Part shown: piece after piece, positions 35,751 through 44,177 of the stretch
Layout of the letters: every line of letters starts with the position of its first letter
Position numbering within the stretch: the stretch's first letter is position 1
Source: Primorskyibacter aestuariivivens
GTDB lineage: Bacteria; Pseudomonadota; Alphaproteobacteria; Rhodobacterales; Rhodobacteraceae
Reading direction: 5' to 3'
DNA: 64,000 nt
Assembly (NCBI RefSeq): GCF_028023675.1
Contig: NZ_JAQIOZ010000006.1
Location: 248,001-312,000 of the forward strand
Translations under genes and position numbers: made by a program
The notes under the pieces: generated by a model
Told to the model about the DNA's origin: nothing
Seen by the model: the letters and a program-made list of their open reading frames with translations, nothing else
Database searches by the model: none

Positions 35751-35755
35751 GTAGG

Positions 35756-36238
35756 TCAGGCGGCCTGCGTTTCGGCGTAGCGCGCGAGGTTCTCGAAGGC
35801 GTGAGTCCAGCCGCCCTCGAATTCCGACAGCATTTCGTCGCCGATAAAACTCATGATCTGGACGGTGACGGTGAGATTGGTCCCGATGTCGCTGGCGGTC
35901 AGGTCGCAGCATGCGAGAGACGACCCAAGCGCCGCGCCCTCGGCCATCAGGGTTTCCGCATAAACGAGGCGCGTGGCAGGCTCCATCAGCACCCAGTCGG
36001 TCAGCACGGTGACGTAAGGGTTATCGGCTGGACCGCAGCGCGAAACCTCGCGGATTCCGGGCGAGGGGGCGGGTTGGCCCTCGATCCGCACCACGTGCCC
36101 GTCGCCGGGCGGACCCCAGGCGCTGCGCGCGGCGGGGTCGATGAGTGCGGTATAAACGGTATCGGGTGCGGCCTTGATCGCGCGGCTCAGGCGCAGTGTG
36201 CCCGTGTCGGTGCCCGTTTGTGCGTCTGTGTCGATCAT
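35756..36238 (-). CDS. SRPBCC domain protein, 160 aa
   Basis: Second START/Bet-v1-fold protein of the cluster. Seen: LRLSRAIKAAPDTVYTALIDPAARSAWGPPG, then EVSRCGPADNPYVTVLTDWVLMEP, LVYAETLMAEGA, and the C-terminal helix LSEFEGGWTHAFENLARYAET. It is distinct from its downstream neighbour and more acidic. Its ATG overlaps the stop of the ArsR-type gene by four bases, so it is translated together with it. Ligand unknown. Confidence 0.85.
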   Translation of the reverse strand: MIDTDAQTGTDTGTLRLSRAIKAAPDTVYTALIDPAARSAWGPPGDGHVVRIEGQPAPSPGIREVSRCGPADNPYVTVLTDWVLMEPATRLVYAETLMAEGAALGSSLACCDLTASDIGTNLTVTVQIMSFIGDEMLSEFEGGWTHAFENLARYAETQAA

Positions 36239-36564
36239 AATTTCCTCCGTTCCATGGCTTCGGCGAGGGCCTGCAAGCGATCCAGCTTGCCTTCCCAGAG
36301 GCGGCGCTGGCGGCCGAGCCAGTCTTCGGCCTGCGCCAGCGGCGCGGCTTCAATATTCAGGATGCGGGTGCGGCCGGTCTTTTCACTGCGGATCAGCCCT
36401 GCGCTTTCCAGCCGGTTCACATGCTTGAGGAAAGAGGGCAGCGCCATTGCGCTCGGGTCGTGCAGATCCGTGACCGAGGCAGGGCCTTGCGCCAGCCGTT
36501 CGATCACCGCGCGGCGGGTCGGGTCGGCCATGGCGGCAAAGAACGTATCGAGTTGGTTATCCAT
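36235..36564 (-). CDS. ArsR family transcriptional regulator
   Basis: Winged-helix repressor of 109 residues. Seen: LDTFFAAMADPTRRAVIERLAQGPASVTDL (helix 1-2), SFLKHVNRLESAGLIRSEKTGRTRI (recognition helix and wing), then a Trp/Arg-rich end. No cysteine metal site is visible, so this is the SRPBCC-linked subgroup. Likely represses its own operon: two 18-bp operator copies lie upstream, one overlapping the -10 box and start codon. The transcript may be leaderless, since the ATG is about 7 nt beyond a good -10 box. Confidence 0.9.
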   Translation of the reverse strand: MDNQLDTFFAAMADPTRRAVIERLAQGPASVTDLHDPSAMALPSFLKHVNRLESAGLIRSEKTGRTRILNIEAAPLAQAEDWLGRQRRLWEGKLDRLQALAEAMERRKL

Positions 36565-36625
36565 GTGGCTAACTATCTGCGGGGTGCCGGTTCGGGTCAA
36601 GTAAAAAGTTATCCGCTTGGCTAAG
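36556..36625 (-). promoter_or_regulatory. Promoter and paired operator of the arsR-SRPBCC operon
   Basis: On the minus strand TTGACC (36600-36595) and GATAGT (36577-36572) are 17 bp apart, pointing into the arsR-type gene with the ATG about 7 nt beyond. Two near-identical 18-bp elements, GTTATCCATGTGGCTAAC (36556-36573) and GTTATCCGCTTGGCTAAG (36608-36625), flank the promoter with 52-bp spacing. The first is an imperfect dyad. This fits a repressor that blocks polymerase. dnaE starts 64 bp away on the other strand. Confidence 0.65.
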
Positions 36626-36688
36626 TGTCTGTGACGCTCCTCCGATTTGGGGCTTTTCGCGGCCTTGCCCCCCACATAAGGTGACCCA

Positions 36689-39600
36689 ATGGCCGATCCT
36701 CGATTCATCCACCTCCGCGTCCACACCGAATATTCCCTGCTCGAAGGGTCCATACGGCTGAAAAAGCTGCCCGGGCTGTGTGCCGATATGGACATGCCCG
36801 CAGTGGCGGTTACGGATACCAATAACCTGTTCTGTGCGCTGGAGTTTTCCGTTGGCGCACAGGGCGCGGGCGTGCAGCCGATCATGGGCTGTCAGGTCGA
36901 TCTGGCTTATCAGGAGGTCAAGCCGGGTGACAAACCGGCGCTGCCCGCCGCTGTGGTTCTGCTGGCGCAGAATGAACGCGGGTACGAGAACCTGATGAAG
37001 CTCAACTCCTGCCTCTACGTGGACAAGGGCGGGCAGTTGCCACAGGTGACACTGGACGAGCTTGAGACCTATTCCGAGGGGCTGATCTGTCTGTCCGGTG
37101 GGCCGGACGGACCGGTGGGCCGGCTCTTGCAGCGCGGCCAGCGACCGGCGGCAGAGGCGCTGATGCGGCGGCTGGCAGGCACTTTTGGTGACCGGTTATA
37201 TGTGGAATTGCAGCGCCACCCCGGCGACAATGGATTGCCCGAGGCGGAAGAGACCACTGAACGCGGCTTTGTCGAAATGGCTTATGCCATGGACCTGCCT
37301 CTGGTGGCCACCAATGACGTCTATTTCCCCAAGCCCGAGATGTACGAGGCGCATGACGCGCTGATCTGTATCGCCGAAGGTGCCTATGTGGATCAGCAGG
37401 AGGATCGCCGCCGCCTGACCCGAGAGCATTATTTCAAGAGTCCGGCAGAGATGGCGACGCTGTTTGCCGATCTGCCCGAGGCGCTGGAAAACACGGTGGA
37501 GATCGCCAAACGCTGCGCCTTTGGCTGCTATCGCCGTGACCCGATCCTGCCGAAATTCGCTGATGACGAGGTGGCCGAACTGCGCCGGATCGCAAATGAG
37601 GGCCTGCAAAAGCGGCTCGCCGTGATCCCCCATGCGGTGAGCGTCGAGGAATATCAGGAGCGGCTCGATTTTGAACTCGGCATTATCGAAGGGATGGGCT
37701 TTCCCGGCTACTTCCTGATTGTTGCCGACTTTATCCAATGGGCCAAGGACCATGATATCCCGGTGGGGCCGGGGCGGGGGTCGGGCGCGGGCAGCCTCGT
37801 GGCTTATGCGCTGACGATCACCGACCTTGATCCGCTGCGCTATTCGCTCCTGTTCGAGCGGTTCCTGAACCCGGAACGGGTGTCGATGCCGGACTTCGAT
37901 ATCGACTTCTGCATGGATCGTCGGGAAGAGGTGATCGCCTATGTTCAGCGGAAGTATGGCCGCGACAAGGTGGGGCAGATCATCACCTTTGGCGCGTTGC
38001 TTTCAAAAGCTGCGGTGCGTGACATCGGGCGCGTTTTGCAGATGCCTTATGGGCAGGTGGACCGGCTGTCCAAGATGATCCCGGTGGAGGGCGTGAAACC
38101 CGTCAGCATCGAAAAGGCGCTGCAGGATGAGCCGCGCCTGCGCGAAGAAGCGCGCAACGAAGAGGTGGTGGACCGGCTTCTGACCTATGGCCAGCAGGTC
38201 GAGGGGCTGCTCCGCAATGCATCGACCCACGCCGCCGGTGTGGTGATCGGCGACAGGCCACTGGACGAACTGGTCCCGCTTTATCAGGACCCGCGTTCGG
38301 ACATGCCGGCCACCCAGTTCAACATGAAATGGGTGGAACAGGCGGGTCTGGTAAAGTTCGACTTTCTGGGTCTCAAGACGCTGACCGTAATCCAGAACGC
38401 CATGGATCTGATCTTTAAATCCGGTCGCCCGCTGCATGTCTCTGCCACCGGCACGGAACTGTATGAACCGGCCGAAGGGGCGGAAAACCAGATCAACGCC
38501 ATCCCGCTGGATGATGAGGCGGCCTACAAGCTCTATGCCGCGGCCAAGACGGTGGCGGTGTTTCAGGTGGAAAGCTCGGGCATGATGGATGCGCTCAAGC
38601 GCATGAAGCCCACCTGTATCGAGGATATCGTGGCGCTCGTGGCGCTGTACCGGCCCGGCCCGATGGAGAACATCCCGACCTATTGCGAGGTCAAGAACGG
38701 GGTGAAGGAGATCACCTCGGTCCATCCGCTGATTGACCATATCCTTGAAGAGACCCAGGGCATCATCGTCTATCAGGAACAGGTGATGCAGATCGCGCAG
38801 GTCATGGCGGGCTACAGCCTTGGCGGCGCGGACCTGCTACGCCGGGCGATGGGTAAAAAGATCAAGGAGGCGATGGACGCCGAACGCCCCAAGTTCGAAA
38901 AGGGCGCGGCGGAAAACGGGGTGGACAAGAAAAAGGCCACCGAGGTTTTCGACCTTCTGGAGAAATTCGCGAACTACGGCTTCAACAAGTCCCACGCCGC
39001 CGCCTATGCGGTGGTGAGCTACCAGACCGCATGGCTCAAGGCCAACCACCCTGTCGAATTCATGGCAGGCGTCATGAATTGCGACCTGCATCTGACCGAC
39101 AAGCTGGCGGTGTATTTCGAAGAGGTGCGCAAGGGGCTGTCGCTGCCTTGGGTGCCGCCCTGTGTGAACCGATCGTTGGCCACCTTTGACGTGGTGGACG
39201 GGGCGCTCGTCTATGCGTTGGGCGCTTTGAAGAATGTCGGTGTCGAAGCGATGAAGCTGGTGGTCGAGGGCAGGGGGGACAAAGCCTTTGCTACGCTGTT
39301 CGATTTTGCCCGGCGCGTGGATCTCAAGAAGGTGGGCAAGCGGCCTTTGGAAATGCTGGCGCGGGCCGGGGCGTTTGACGCGCTCGATCCGAACCGTCGC
39401 CGGGTGTTTGAAAGCCTCGACGGGTTGGTAAGCTACTCCGCCGCCGTGCATGACCAGAAGAATTCCTCGCAGGTCAGCCTGTTTGGTGAGGCGGGTGAGG
39501 ACCTGCCGGAGCCGCGTCTCGCCCCGGTCAATGACTGGCTGCCCGCCGAACGGCTTGCCGAAGAATTCAAGGCGGTGGGATTTTACCTCTCGGGCCACCC

Positions 39601-40186
39601 GCTGGATGATTACATGGCGCCGCTCAAGCGCAAGGGCGTGATGACGCTGGACGAGGTGACGGCCAAGGCGGAAAGCTCGGCCTGTATCGCCAAGCTGGCG
39701 GGCGTTGTCGCCGGGCGGCAGGAGCGTAAATCGGCGCGCGGCAATCGCTTTGCCTTTTGCCAGTTGTCCGACACGACGGGCGCCTATGAGGTCACGCTGT
39801 TTTCCGAGACGCTGGAGAAATCCCGCGAGCATCTGGAAACCGGGGCCAAGGTGGTTGTCACAGTTGAGGCGACGATGGAAAGCGACCAGTTGAAGCTGTT
39901 GGGTCGCTCCGTGGCACCGATTGATGTGGCGGTGGCGGATGCGGGATCAACCGGGTTGAAAGTGTTCGTCGAGGAAGAGGCGGCGTTGCCGTCGGTTGCG
40001 ACGATCCTTGCGGATGCGGCGGACAAGGTGCAGCGTGCCGCCAAGGGCCCGATTTATCTGTGCCTGATGGACCCGCGTTTGCCGGGTGAGGTCGAGATCG
40101 ACACTGGCGCTGAATACCCGGTGTCACCCGAGATCAAGGGGGCCTTGAAGAGCCTGCCGGGGGTGATGGCGGTTGAGGAAGTCTGA
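36689..40186 (+). CDS. dnaE: DNA polymerase III alpha subunit
   Basis: Replicative polymerase, 1165 residues. PHP domain at the N-terminus (FIHLRVHTEYSLLEGSIRLKK), polymerase palm with PDFDIDFC (residues 401-408) carrying two catalytic aspartates, KFDFLGLKTLTVI, helix-hairpin-helix region near GVEAMKLVVEG, and a C-terminal OB fold (CIAKLAGVVAGRQERKSARG, RFAFCQLSDTTGAYEV). Length and motifs match DnaE1 rather than the mutagenic DnaE2. AAGGTG precedes the ATG. Downstream is a double-hairpin repeat and a convergent gene. Confidence 0.97.
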   Translation: MADPRFIHLRVHTEYSLLEGSIRLKKLPGLCADMDMPAVAVTDTNNLFCALEFSVGAQGAGVQPIMGCQVDLAYQEVKPGDKPALPAAVVLLAQNERGYENLMKLNSCLYVDKGGQLPQVTLDELETYSEGLICLSGGPDGPVGRLLQRGQRPAAEALMRRLAGTFGDRLYVELQRHPGDNGLPEAEETTERGFVEMAYAMDLPLVATNDVYFPKPEMYEAHDALICIAEGAYVDQQEDRRRLTREHYFKSPAEMATLFADLPEALENTVEIAKRCAFGCYRRDPILPKFADDEVAELRRIANEGLQKRLAVIPHAVSVEEYQERLDFELGIIEGMGFPGYFLIVADFIQWAKDHDIPVGPGRGSGAGSLVAYALTITDLDPLRYSLLFERFLNPERVSMPDFDIDFCMDRREEVIAYVQRKYGRDKVGQIITFGALLSKAAVRDIGRVLQMPYGQVDRLSKMIPVEGVKPVSIEKALQDEPRLREEARNEEVVDRLLTYGQQVEGLLRNASTHAAGVVIGDRPLDELVPLYQDPRSDMPATQFNMKWVEQAGLVKFDFLGLKTLTVIQNAMDLIFKSGRPLHVSATGTELYEPAEGAENQINAIPLDDEAAYKLYAAAKTVAVFQVESSGMMDALKRMKPTCIEDIVALVALYRPGPMENIPTYCEVKNGVKEITSVHPLIDHILEETQGIIVYQEQVMQIAQVMAGYSLGGADLLRRAMGKKIKEAMDAERPKFEKGAAENGVDKKKATEVFDLLEKFANYGFNKSHAAAYAVVSYQTAWLKANHPVEFMAGVMNCDLHLTDKLAVYFEEVRKGLSLPWVPPCVNRSLATFDVVDGALVYALGALKNVGVEAMKLVVEGRGDKAFATLFDFARRVDLKKVGKRPLEMLARAGAFDALDPNRRRVFESLDGLVSYSAAVHDQKNSSQVSLFGEAGEDLPEPRLAPVNDWLPAERLAEEFKAVGFYLSGHPLDDYMAPLKRKGVMTLDEVTAKAESSACIAKLAGVVAGRQERKSARGNRFAFCQLSDTTGAYEVTLFSETLEKSREHLETGAKVVVTVEATMESDQLKLLGRSVAPIDVAVADAGSTGLKVFVEEEAALPSVATILADAADKVQRAAKGPIYLCLMDPRLPGEVEIDTGAEYPVSPEIKGALKSLPGVMAVEEV

Positions 40187-40189
40187 AAA

Positions 40190-40235
40190 CGATTTCATTC
40201 AATGAAATCGGTCCGAAATCTTTTGAAGATTTCGG
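40190..40235 (+). repeat. 46-bp double-hairpin repeat, copy C
   Basis: CGATTTCA (40190-40197), 5-nt loop, TGAAATCG (40203-40210), spacer GT, CCGAAATCTT (40213-40222), 3-nt loop, AAGATTTCGG (40226-40235). It starts 4 nt after the dnaE stop and ends 4 nt before the stop of the convergent TauE/SafE gene, filling the gap completely. In hairpin 1 the last stem pair is A-T instead of T-A, a compensatory change relative to copies A and B. Confidence 0.85.
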
Positions 40236-40238
40236 TCT

Positions 40239-41009
40239 CTACATCGCAAACACCGCCCGCCGCACCAGGTTCAGCCCCGCCACCAGCAGCACCACCAGTG
40301 TTGCGCGCCGGAATGTCGCCTGATCAATCCGATCCTGCACCTTGCCGCCCAGCCACATGCCCAGAATAGCAGGCAGGGTGAGCAGCGCCGAGAAGGCCAG
40401 CGTCTCGGCCCTGACGACACCGCTGCCCGCATGGGCAAAGAGCAGCATGACCGAGCCCAGCCCGAACGCCGCCCCCTGCGCCCGCATCTGCGCGCGTTTC
40501 TCTGTGTTCAAGGCGGTAAGATAAGCCACCAAGGGCGGGCCCCAGACCCCGGACAGCCCGCCGATGAACCCGGCGACCGCCCCCACCAGCCCTTCGATCC
40601 ACCCCACTTGCCGCGCCAGATGAAACCGCACCCCGCCCAGTTGCATCAGGCAGAACGCCGTCACAGGTACGCCGATGGCGAGAAACAGGACCCAGACCGG
40701 CAGCAGCACGAAAAGCTGCGCCGACAGCACCAGCATGACGCCAGCCGTGATCATGAAGACGCGAAATTGCACGACCGAGGCCACCGCCGCTGGCACGCCC
40801 TGACGCAGCGCCTGCATCCCGTTGGTCACCAGCGTCGGCAGGATCAACCCGGCCAGCGCCAGATCAGGCGGCAGGAAGCTGCCCAACAGCGAAATCATGA
40901 TCATCGGAAGGGCAAAGCCGACAATGCCTTTCACGATCCCTGCAAACAGCGCCACTGCGCCGCAGGCAAAAATCAGTGACATGCTTGGTTCCAGCCCTAA
41001 ACTCTCCAT
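40239..41009 (-). CDS. TauE/SafE family membrane protein (anion exporter)
   Basis: Inner-membrane protein of 256 residues with about 8 spans. The two TauE/SafE half-repeats are recognisable: GIVKGIVGFALPMIMISLLGSFLPPDLA in the first, and VAGFIGGLSGVWGPPLVAYLTAL in the second. The family exports sulfite, sulfoacetate or related anions; substrate not resolved. It is transcribed alone, convergent with dnaE and divergent from mcd. Confidence 0.88.
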   Translation of the reverse strand: MESLGLEPSMSLIFACGAVALFAGIVKGIVGFALPMIMISLLGSFLPPDLALAGLILPTLVTNGMQALRQGVPAAVASVVQFRVFMITAGVMLVLSAQLFVLLPVWVLFLAIGVPVTAFCLMQLGGVRFHLARQVGWIEGLVGAVAGFIGGLSGVWGPPLVAYLTALNTEKRAQMRAQGAAFGLGSVMLLFAHAGSGVVRAETLAFSALLTLPAILGMWLGGKVQDRIDQATFRRATLVVLLVAGLNLVRRAVFAM

Positions 41010-41095
41010 GATCCCCGCCTAGCACAGGTGCTAAAGCCCCGCACCGGAAAATGTGCGCGTAATTTTTGGAATGCCGTGGGCCGATAAACGTATTT

Positions 41096-41124
41096 TTGTT
41101 GCGCTGCACCTGCGAAGTGATTAT
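41096..41124 (+). promoter_or_regulatory. Candidate promoter of mcd
   Basis: TTGTTG (41096-41101) and GATTAT (41119-41124) lie 17 bp apart, 31 bp upstream of the mcd start codon, in an AT-richer stretch. The -10 box matches 4/6; the -35 is weak, so an activator may be needed. Confidence 0.35.
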
Positions 41125-41155
41125 GCACGTGCGAGATAGCAGAAGGATGTGATTC

Positions 41156-42856
41156 ATGGCCCATGACGGACAGGACCTGACAATGGAGGCAAGCGTGCTT
41201 CTCCCCGATCTTCTTTCCCTTACCGGCGCGGCGGTTGCCCCGGTTGAGCAGATCTTTGGAAAGGCCCGCGCCCATGTGCGGGACCTGGTCGTCAAGGACG
41301 GTCGCGTCTCGGGCGGGCTGGTCGAGGCCAATCAGGACGCGGCGCATGGCCTGGCCTGGCTTGCGACCTATCTGGAATCGCTGCGCCAGATGCAGGGCTG
41401 GGCCGAGCGGATGCAATCCGAGGGCAAGTTCGGTGAATTGGAGCAGCTGATCCATCAGATCGCTGTCGGCGAATATCTGGGCCAGATCCGCGGCGGCATT
41501 CCGATGAACCAGGGCGAGATCATGCGCCCGCGTGATTTCGGCGTGGACACGACAGAACTCAAGGCGCTGGATACGCCCGAGATTGAAACGCTCCTGACCT
41601 CGGCCAATACTACTGCCGCGCGGATGCGTCTGGTTGAACTGATGCAGGAGCAGCAGGCCTCCACCATGTTCGGCGCTTCCGGTCTGGACGAAGAACTGGA
41701 GATGATCCGTGAGCAGTTCCGCCGTTACGCGGTGGAAAACGTGATCCCGCATGCCCATGAGTGGCACCTCAAGGACGAGCTGATCCCGATGGAAATCATC
41801 GAGGAACTGGCCGAGATGGGTGTCTTTGGCCTGACCATCCCGGAGGAATATGGCGGGTTTGGCCTCTCTAAAGCGTCGATGTGTGTCGTCTCGGAAGAGC
41901 TGTCGCGCGGCTATATCGGTGTGGGCTCGCTTGGCACGCGCTCCGAGATTGCGGCCGAGCTGATCATCGCGGGCGGCACGGAAGAGCAGAAACAGAAATG
42001 GCTGCCAGCGCTGGCCTCGGGTGAGAAACTGCCCACTGCGGTCTTTACCGAGCCGAACACCGGCTCTGACCTGGGCTCCCTGCGGACCCGCGCGGTCAAG
42101 GATGACAACGGCGATTACAAGATCACCGGCAACAAGACCTGGATCACCCATGCCGCGCGGACCCATGTGATGACGCTTCTGGCGCGGACCGATCCGGAGA
42201 CCAGCGATTACCGTGGCCTGTCCATGTTCCTGGCCGAGAAGACCCCCGGCGACGATGCCAACCCGTTCCCGACCGAGGGCATGACCGGCGGCGAGATCGA
42301 AGTGCTGGGCTATCGCGGCATGAAGGAATACGAGCTGGGCTTCGACAACTTTCATGTGAAGGGCGAAAACCTCTTGGGTCAGGAAGAGGGCAAGGGTTTC
42401 AAACAGCTCATGGAGACCTTCGAGAGCGCCCGCATCCAAACCGCCGCCCGCGCCATTGGCGTGGCGCAATCGGCGCTGGACGTTTCGATGCAATATGCCA
42501 TCGACCGCAAGCAATTCGGCAAATCGCTGATCAACTTCCCGCGTGTGGCGGGCAAGCTGGCGATGATGGCGGTAGAGATCATGGTTGCGCGTCAGCTGAC
42601 CTATTTCTCGGCCCGTGAAAAGGACGAGGGCCGCCGCTGCGACCTTGAGGCCGGGATGGCCAAACTCCTTGGTGCGCGTGTTGCATGGGCCGCTGCCGAC
42701 AACGGTCTGCAAATCCATGGCGGCAACGGCTTTGCGTTGGAATACGGCATCAGCCGCATCCTGTGTGACGCCCGTATCCTCAACATCTTTGAAGGCGCGG
42801 CAGAAATTCAGGCGCAGGTGATTGCACGCCGCCTGCTGGATCAGAAAACCAACTGA
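41156..42856 (+). CDS. mcd: (2S)-Methylsuccinyl-CoA dehydrogenase
   Basis: FAD enzyme of the ethylmalonyl-CoA pathway that oxidises methylsuccinyl-CoA to mesaconyl-CoA. 566 residues: an extra N-terminal domain (about 1-165, with ARAHVRDLVVKDGRVSGG and HGLAWLATYLESLRQMQGW) precedes a complete acyl-CoA dehydrogenase (LTIPEEYGGFGLSKASM, AVFTEPNTGSDLGSL, ITGNKTWITHAA, YAIDRKQFGKSL, QIHGGNGFALEYGISRI, ILNIFEGAAEIQ). That extension is the distinguishing mark of Mcd against ordinary 380-residue acyl-CoA dehydrogenases. AAGGA precedes the ATG. The pathway yields propionyl-CoA, which the pcc cluster in this window would use. A long-chain acyl-CoA dehydrogenase is the alternative. Confidence 0.85.
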   Translation: MAHDGQDLTMEASVLLPDLLSLTGAAVAPVEQIFGKARAHVRDLVVKDGRVSGGLVEANQDAAHGLAWLATYLESLRQMQGWAERMQSEGKFGELEQLIHQIAVGEYLGQIRGGIPMNQGEIMRPRDFGVDTTELKALDTPEIETLLTSANTTAARMRLVELMQEQQASTMFGASGLDEELEMIREQFRRYAVENVIPHAHEWHLKDELIPMEIIEELAEMGVFGLTIPEEYGGFGLSKASMCVVSEELSRGYIGVGSLGTRSEIAAELIIAGGTEEQKQKWLPALASGEKLPTAVFTEPNTGSDLGSLRTRAVKDDNGDYKITGNKTWITHAARTHVMTLLARTDPETSDYRGLSMFLAEKTPGDDANPFPTEGMTGGEIEVLGYRGMKEYELGFDNFHVKGENLLGQEEGKGFKQLMETFESARIQTAARAIGVAQSALDVSMQYAIDRKQFGKSLINFPRVAGKLAMMAVEIMVARQLTYFSAREKDEGRRCDLEAGMAKLLGARVAWAAADNGLQIHGGNGFALEYGISRILCDARILNIFEGAAEIQAQVIARRLLDQKTN

Positions 42857-42873
42857 TTCATCGCTTTGGTAAC

Positions 42874-42908
42874 AAAAACGCCCCCCCGCCTGTCGCGGGG
42901 GGCGTTTT
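42874..42908. terminator. Bidirectional terminator after mcd
   Basis: AAAAACG plus a C-run (42874-42889) pairs with a G-run plus CGTTTT (42895-42908), giving a stem of about 12 bp with one bulged C. A and T tracts on both sides allow use by mcd and by the convergent Hint-domain gene (stop at 42930). Confidence 0.85.
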
Positions 42909-42929
42909 CATTTGAGTACGGCCCTCTCG

Positions 42930-44003
42930 CTACGCTGCGTTGTGCCGCAGCACCGCGAATTCACTGGTGCTCAGATTGCGCCGGGCAAAATCGCCGTAGC
43001 TTCGCGGATCATGCTCCAGCTCTGGCATCCCTTCGATCAACCGCGCGCGATCCGCGTCATCCAGCGTCGAAAGCTGTGCGCTTGCCGGGTGAAAGCTTTC
43101 GGTTTCCATCCCGTTGGCCCAGAGGATCTCGTGCCGGGGCAGGAGCAGATGCACATAGGTCACTTCGCGCACTGTCAGGTCAATCTCGGCCATACGAGCA
43201 TCAATGAGCGACCGGGCCGAGACCAGAACCTCGGGCGTGTTGAACAATTCGGCCACGCGCGGCCCCTTAACCAACATGCGATGTTCCGGTGACACGAGGA
43301 AAGACGTGCCGGGCCGGTCCTGACCAAAGGCATCGGCAAAGATGCGCACCGGGCGCAGGTTGGGCATGGCATAGAGCCGCGCGCCGGTCATGCGCCGCGC
43401 GCCGGTCCAGAGGATTTCCTGCGGACCGTTGTCCTTGGTCAGCACCCTGTCACCGGGGCGCAGGGTTTCGACGCGGCGGGCGCCATGTTCCGTTTCGATC
43501 AAGGTGCCGGGGGTGAAACAGATCACCCCCTGATCCCGGCGCTCAGGGTCGCTGAAGCGGGTCATATGCGCGATATCCACAACCCACAGGTCGCGGTTCC
43601 GGGGCGGCATCTTGTTGAGGAACATCAGGAGCGGCCGGTTGTTTGCACCGGCTTCGATCAGTGTGACGGTAAAGCTGTCGCTGCCGTCCGACACGATGAA
43701 TGTACCGTCGTCCAGCAGGGGGGCAGGGTCACGCTCGATTGCGGATAGATCTGTCGTTTCACGGCTCTGCACGGCCGCTCCGACAAGCTTGCGCACCATT
43801 CGTGCGGCGCGTCGCCTTGTGTTCTCTTCGTCGTCTGCCCCTTGCAGCCGCAAGACATCACGCGGGCCATCAACGCAAAGCGTCTCCCCCGTCCATTGCC
43901 ACGTCGCCCCAACCCGGAGTGAGCTGAAAGACGGGGCCCGGAAGCCATCCAGTTCTGTCTGCGACCAAGAGATGACGAACGTGCCTTGATAGCCCGTTCC
44001 CAT
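42930..44003 (-). CDS. Hint (Hedgehog/intein) domain protein
   Basis: 357-residue protein with a Hint domain in its C-terminal half, a module that in inteins catalyses autoprocessing. Seen: ICFTPGTLIETEHGARRVETLRPGDRVLT starting at Cys162, the expected nucleophile; ILWTGARRM; and SFLVSPEHRMLV. The N-terminal 160 residues (MGTGYQGTFVISWSQTELDG) form a separate unrecognised domain. Stand-alone Hint proteins of this type are frequent in Rhodobacteraceae; function uncertain, self-cleavage at Cys162 is possible but there is no clear C-terminal extein or splice junction. An earlier in-frame ATG at 44096 lacks a ribosome site. Confidence 0.85.
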   Translation of the reverse strand: MGTGYQGTFVISWSQTELDGFRAPSFSSLRVGATWQWTGETLCVDGPRDVLRLQGADDEENTRRRAARMVRKLVGAAVQSRETTDLSAIERDPAPLLDDGTFIVSDGSDSFTVTLIEAGANNRPLLMFLNKMPPRNRDLWVVDIAHMTRFSDPERRDQGVICFTPGTLIETEHGARRVETLRPGDRVLTKDNGPQEILWTGARRMTGARLYAMPNLRPVRIFADAFGQDRPGTSFLVSPEHRMLVKGPRVAELFNTPEVLVSARSLIDARMAEIDLTVREVTYVHLLLPRHEILWANGMETESFHPASAQLSTLDDADRARLIEGMPELEHDPRSYGDFARRNLSTSEFAVLRHNAA

Positions 44004-44177
44004 GCTCTGACCTGCCTCGTTTATTTTTATTCCCAATAGTCTAGCAAAATCGAATCGGTCTGGGAACCGGGAAATGAGAGCGCTGATAACCGCCACATGG
44101 ATGACGATTGCGGCGCGGGGCTGGACCTCAATAGCCGCCGTGCGCTAGGACCATCGCGGAACTAACGGAGCCGACCT

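Noticed and set aside
40997-42718. 573-codon minus-strand frame opposite mcd
   Set aside because: Antisense shadow of the acyl-CoA dehydrogenase, without motif or ribosome site.
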